Shown here: positions 63,904-64,000 of the stretch, piece after piece | Layout: every line of letters starts with the position of its first letter | Numbering within the stretch: the first letter of the stretch is position 1 | Assembly: GCA_040883315.1 (NCBI GenBank) | Contig: JBFLKU010000011.1 | Coordinates: 324,659 to 388,658, forward strand | Direction: 5' to 3' | Source: JAFGUF01 sp040883315 | GTDB taxonomy: Bacteria > Bacillota > Clostridia > Christensenellales > UMGS416 | Length of the DNA stretch: 64,000 bases | Translations under genes and position numbers: made by a program | The notes under the pieces: model-generated | The model's input: only the letters and a program-made list of their open reading frames with translations | The model's database searches: none | What the model was told of the DNA's origin: nothing

Positions 63904-64000
63904 TTGACAACAAAAAGAGTATATGGTATTCTAGTCTAGCTGTCGCCGGAAGGGGATGGCACGGTTATGTAACCGGAAAGCACCTTGAAAACTGCAAAGC
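63904..64000 (+). promoter_or_regulatory. Promoter and leader of a probable rRNA operon (cut by the window end)
   Basis: TTGACA (63904-63909), a 17-base spacer and TATTCT (63927-63932). The transcript then has a CGGTT / AACCG hairpin and CACCTTGAAAACTGCAAAG, a phrase typical of pre-rRNA leaders in Clostridia. No mature 16S sequence is reached, so this is inference. Confidence 0.6.

Noticed and set aside
1..64000. CRISPR arrays, insertion sequences, prophage or integrase genes, tRNA genes
   Set aside because: No regular spaced repeats, transposase, integrase or cloverleaf sequence was noticed on either strand by reading; short or degenerate tRNAs could have been missed without a scan.

Overview
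The window looks like a chromosomal segment of a low-GC Gram-positive anaerobe of the class Clostridia. The reasons are: the str operon order L7Ae-like, rpsL, rpsG, fusA, tuf after rpoB-rpoC; a pyrophosphate-type phosphofructokinase; a SCIFF peptide with its radical-SAM maturase; LL-diaminopimelate aminotransferase; an ANTAR-type nitrogen regulator beside glnA and gltB; many lipoproteins; and strong AGGAGG ribosome binding sites. The genus cannot be fixed from the sequence alone.

Layout. 1-3.7 kb: glycolytic operon pgk-tpiA-gpmI. 3.75-4.23 kb: a small nucleotidyltransferase gene broken by one in-frame stop. 4.3-7.3 kb: leftward operon MATE transporter, cation/proton antiporter, GNAT. 7.4-8.2 kb: small membrane protein plus a C39-like secreted protein. 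8.3-9.8 kb: fucose/arabinose isomerase-family protein. 9.9-11.1 kb: YwaF-like membrane protein. 11.2-13.7 kb: MocR regulator with a ferredoxin-type aldo/keto reductase. 13.9-16.9 kb: lon and a TetR regulator, both preceded by the same palindromic operator. 17.0-18.9 kb: a class I terpenoid-synthase-like protein and a polytopic membrane protein, apparently one operon and the least explained pair here. 19.1-23.8 kb: four exported proteins (three lipoproteins and one CARDB-like surface protein). 24.2-36.4 kb: rpoB-rpoC behind a structured leader, then the str operon. 36.5-38.1 kb: a lipoprotein with a perfect 24-bp palindrome in its signal-peptide codons.

38.1-49.9 kb is a leftward nitrogen-assimilation region: amt, glnA, an ANTAR regulator with a degenerate receiver domain, gltB, gltD, dapF and dapL. 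Ammonium enters by Amt, is fixed by GlnA and GltBD, and the glutamate can serve DapL, which uses it as amino donor for lysine and peptidoglycan precursors. The amt leader carries two terminator-like hairpins in series. 50.3-53.4 kb: an acyltransferase, a DUF6062-like protein and PPi-phosphofructokinase. 53.5-55.0 kb: SCIFF peptide and maturase. 55.1-57.0 kb: trxB and a GNAT protein. 57.1-58.1 kb: rplM-rpsI with a leader RNA. 58.2-60.9 kb: two tandem CapA paralogs. 61.1-63.4 kb: an XPD/DinG-like helicase with an N-terminal PD-(D/E)XK nuclease. The window ends in an AT-rich spacer, a consensus promoter and what looks like the leader of an rRNA operon whose genes lie beyond the edge.

No CRISPR array, insertion sequence, prophage or tRNA gene was seen. 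Most genes are ordinary core genes. The points most worth a second look are the terpenoid/membrane pair, the shared TetR-lon operator, the nonsense-broken nucleotidyltransferase, the amt leader, and the palindrome in the lipoprotein gene.
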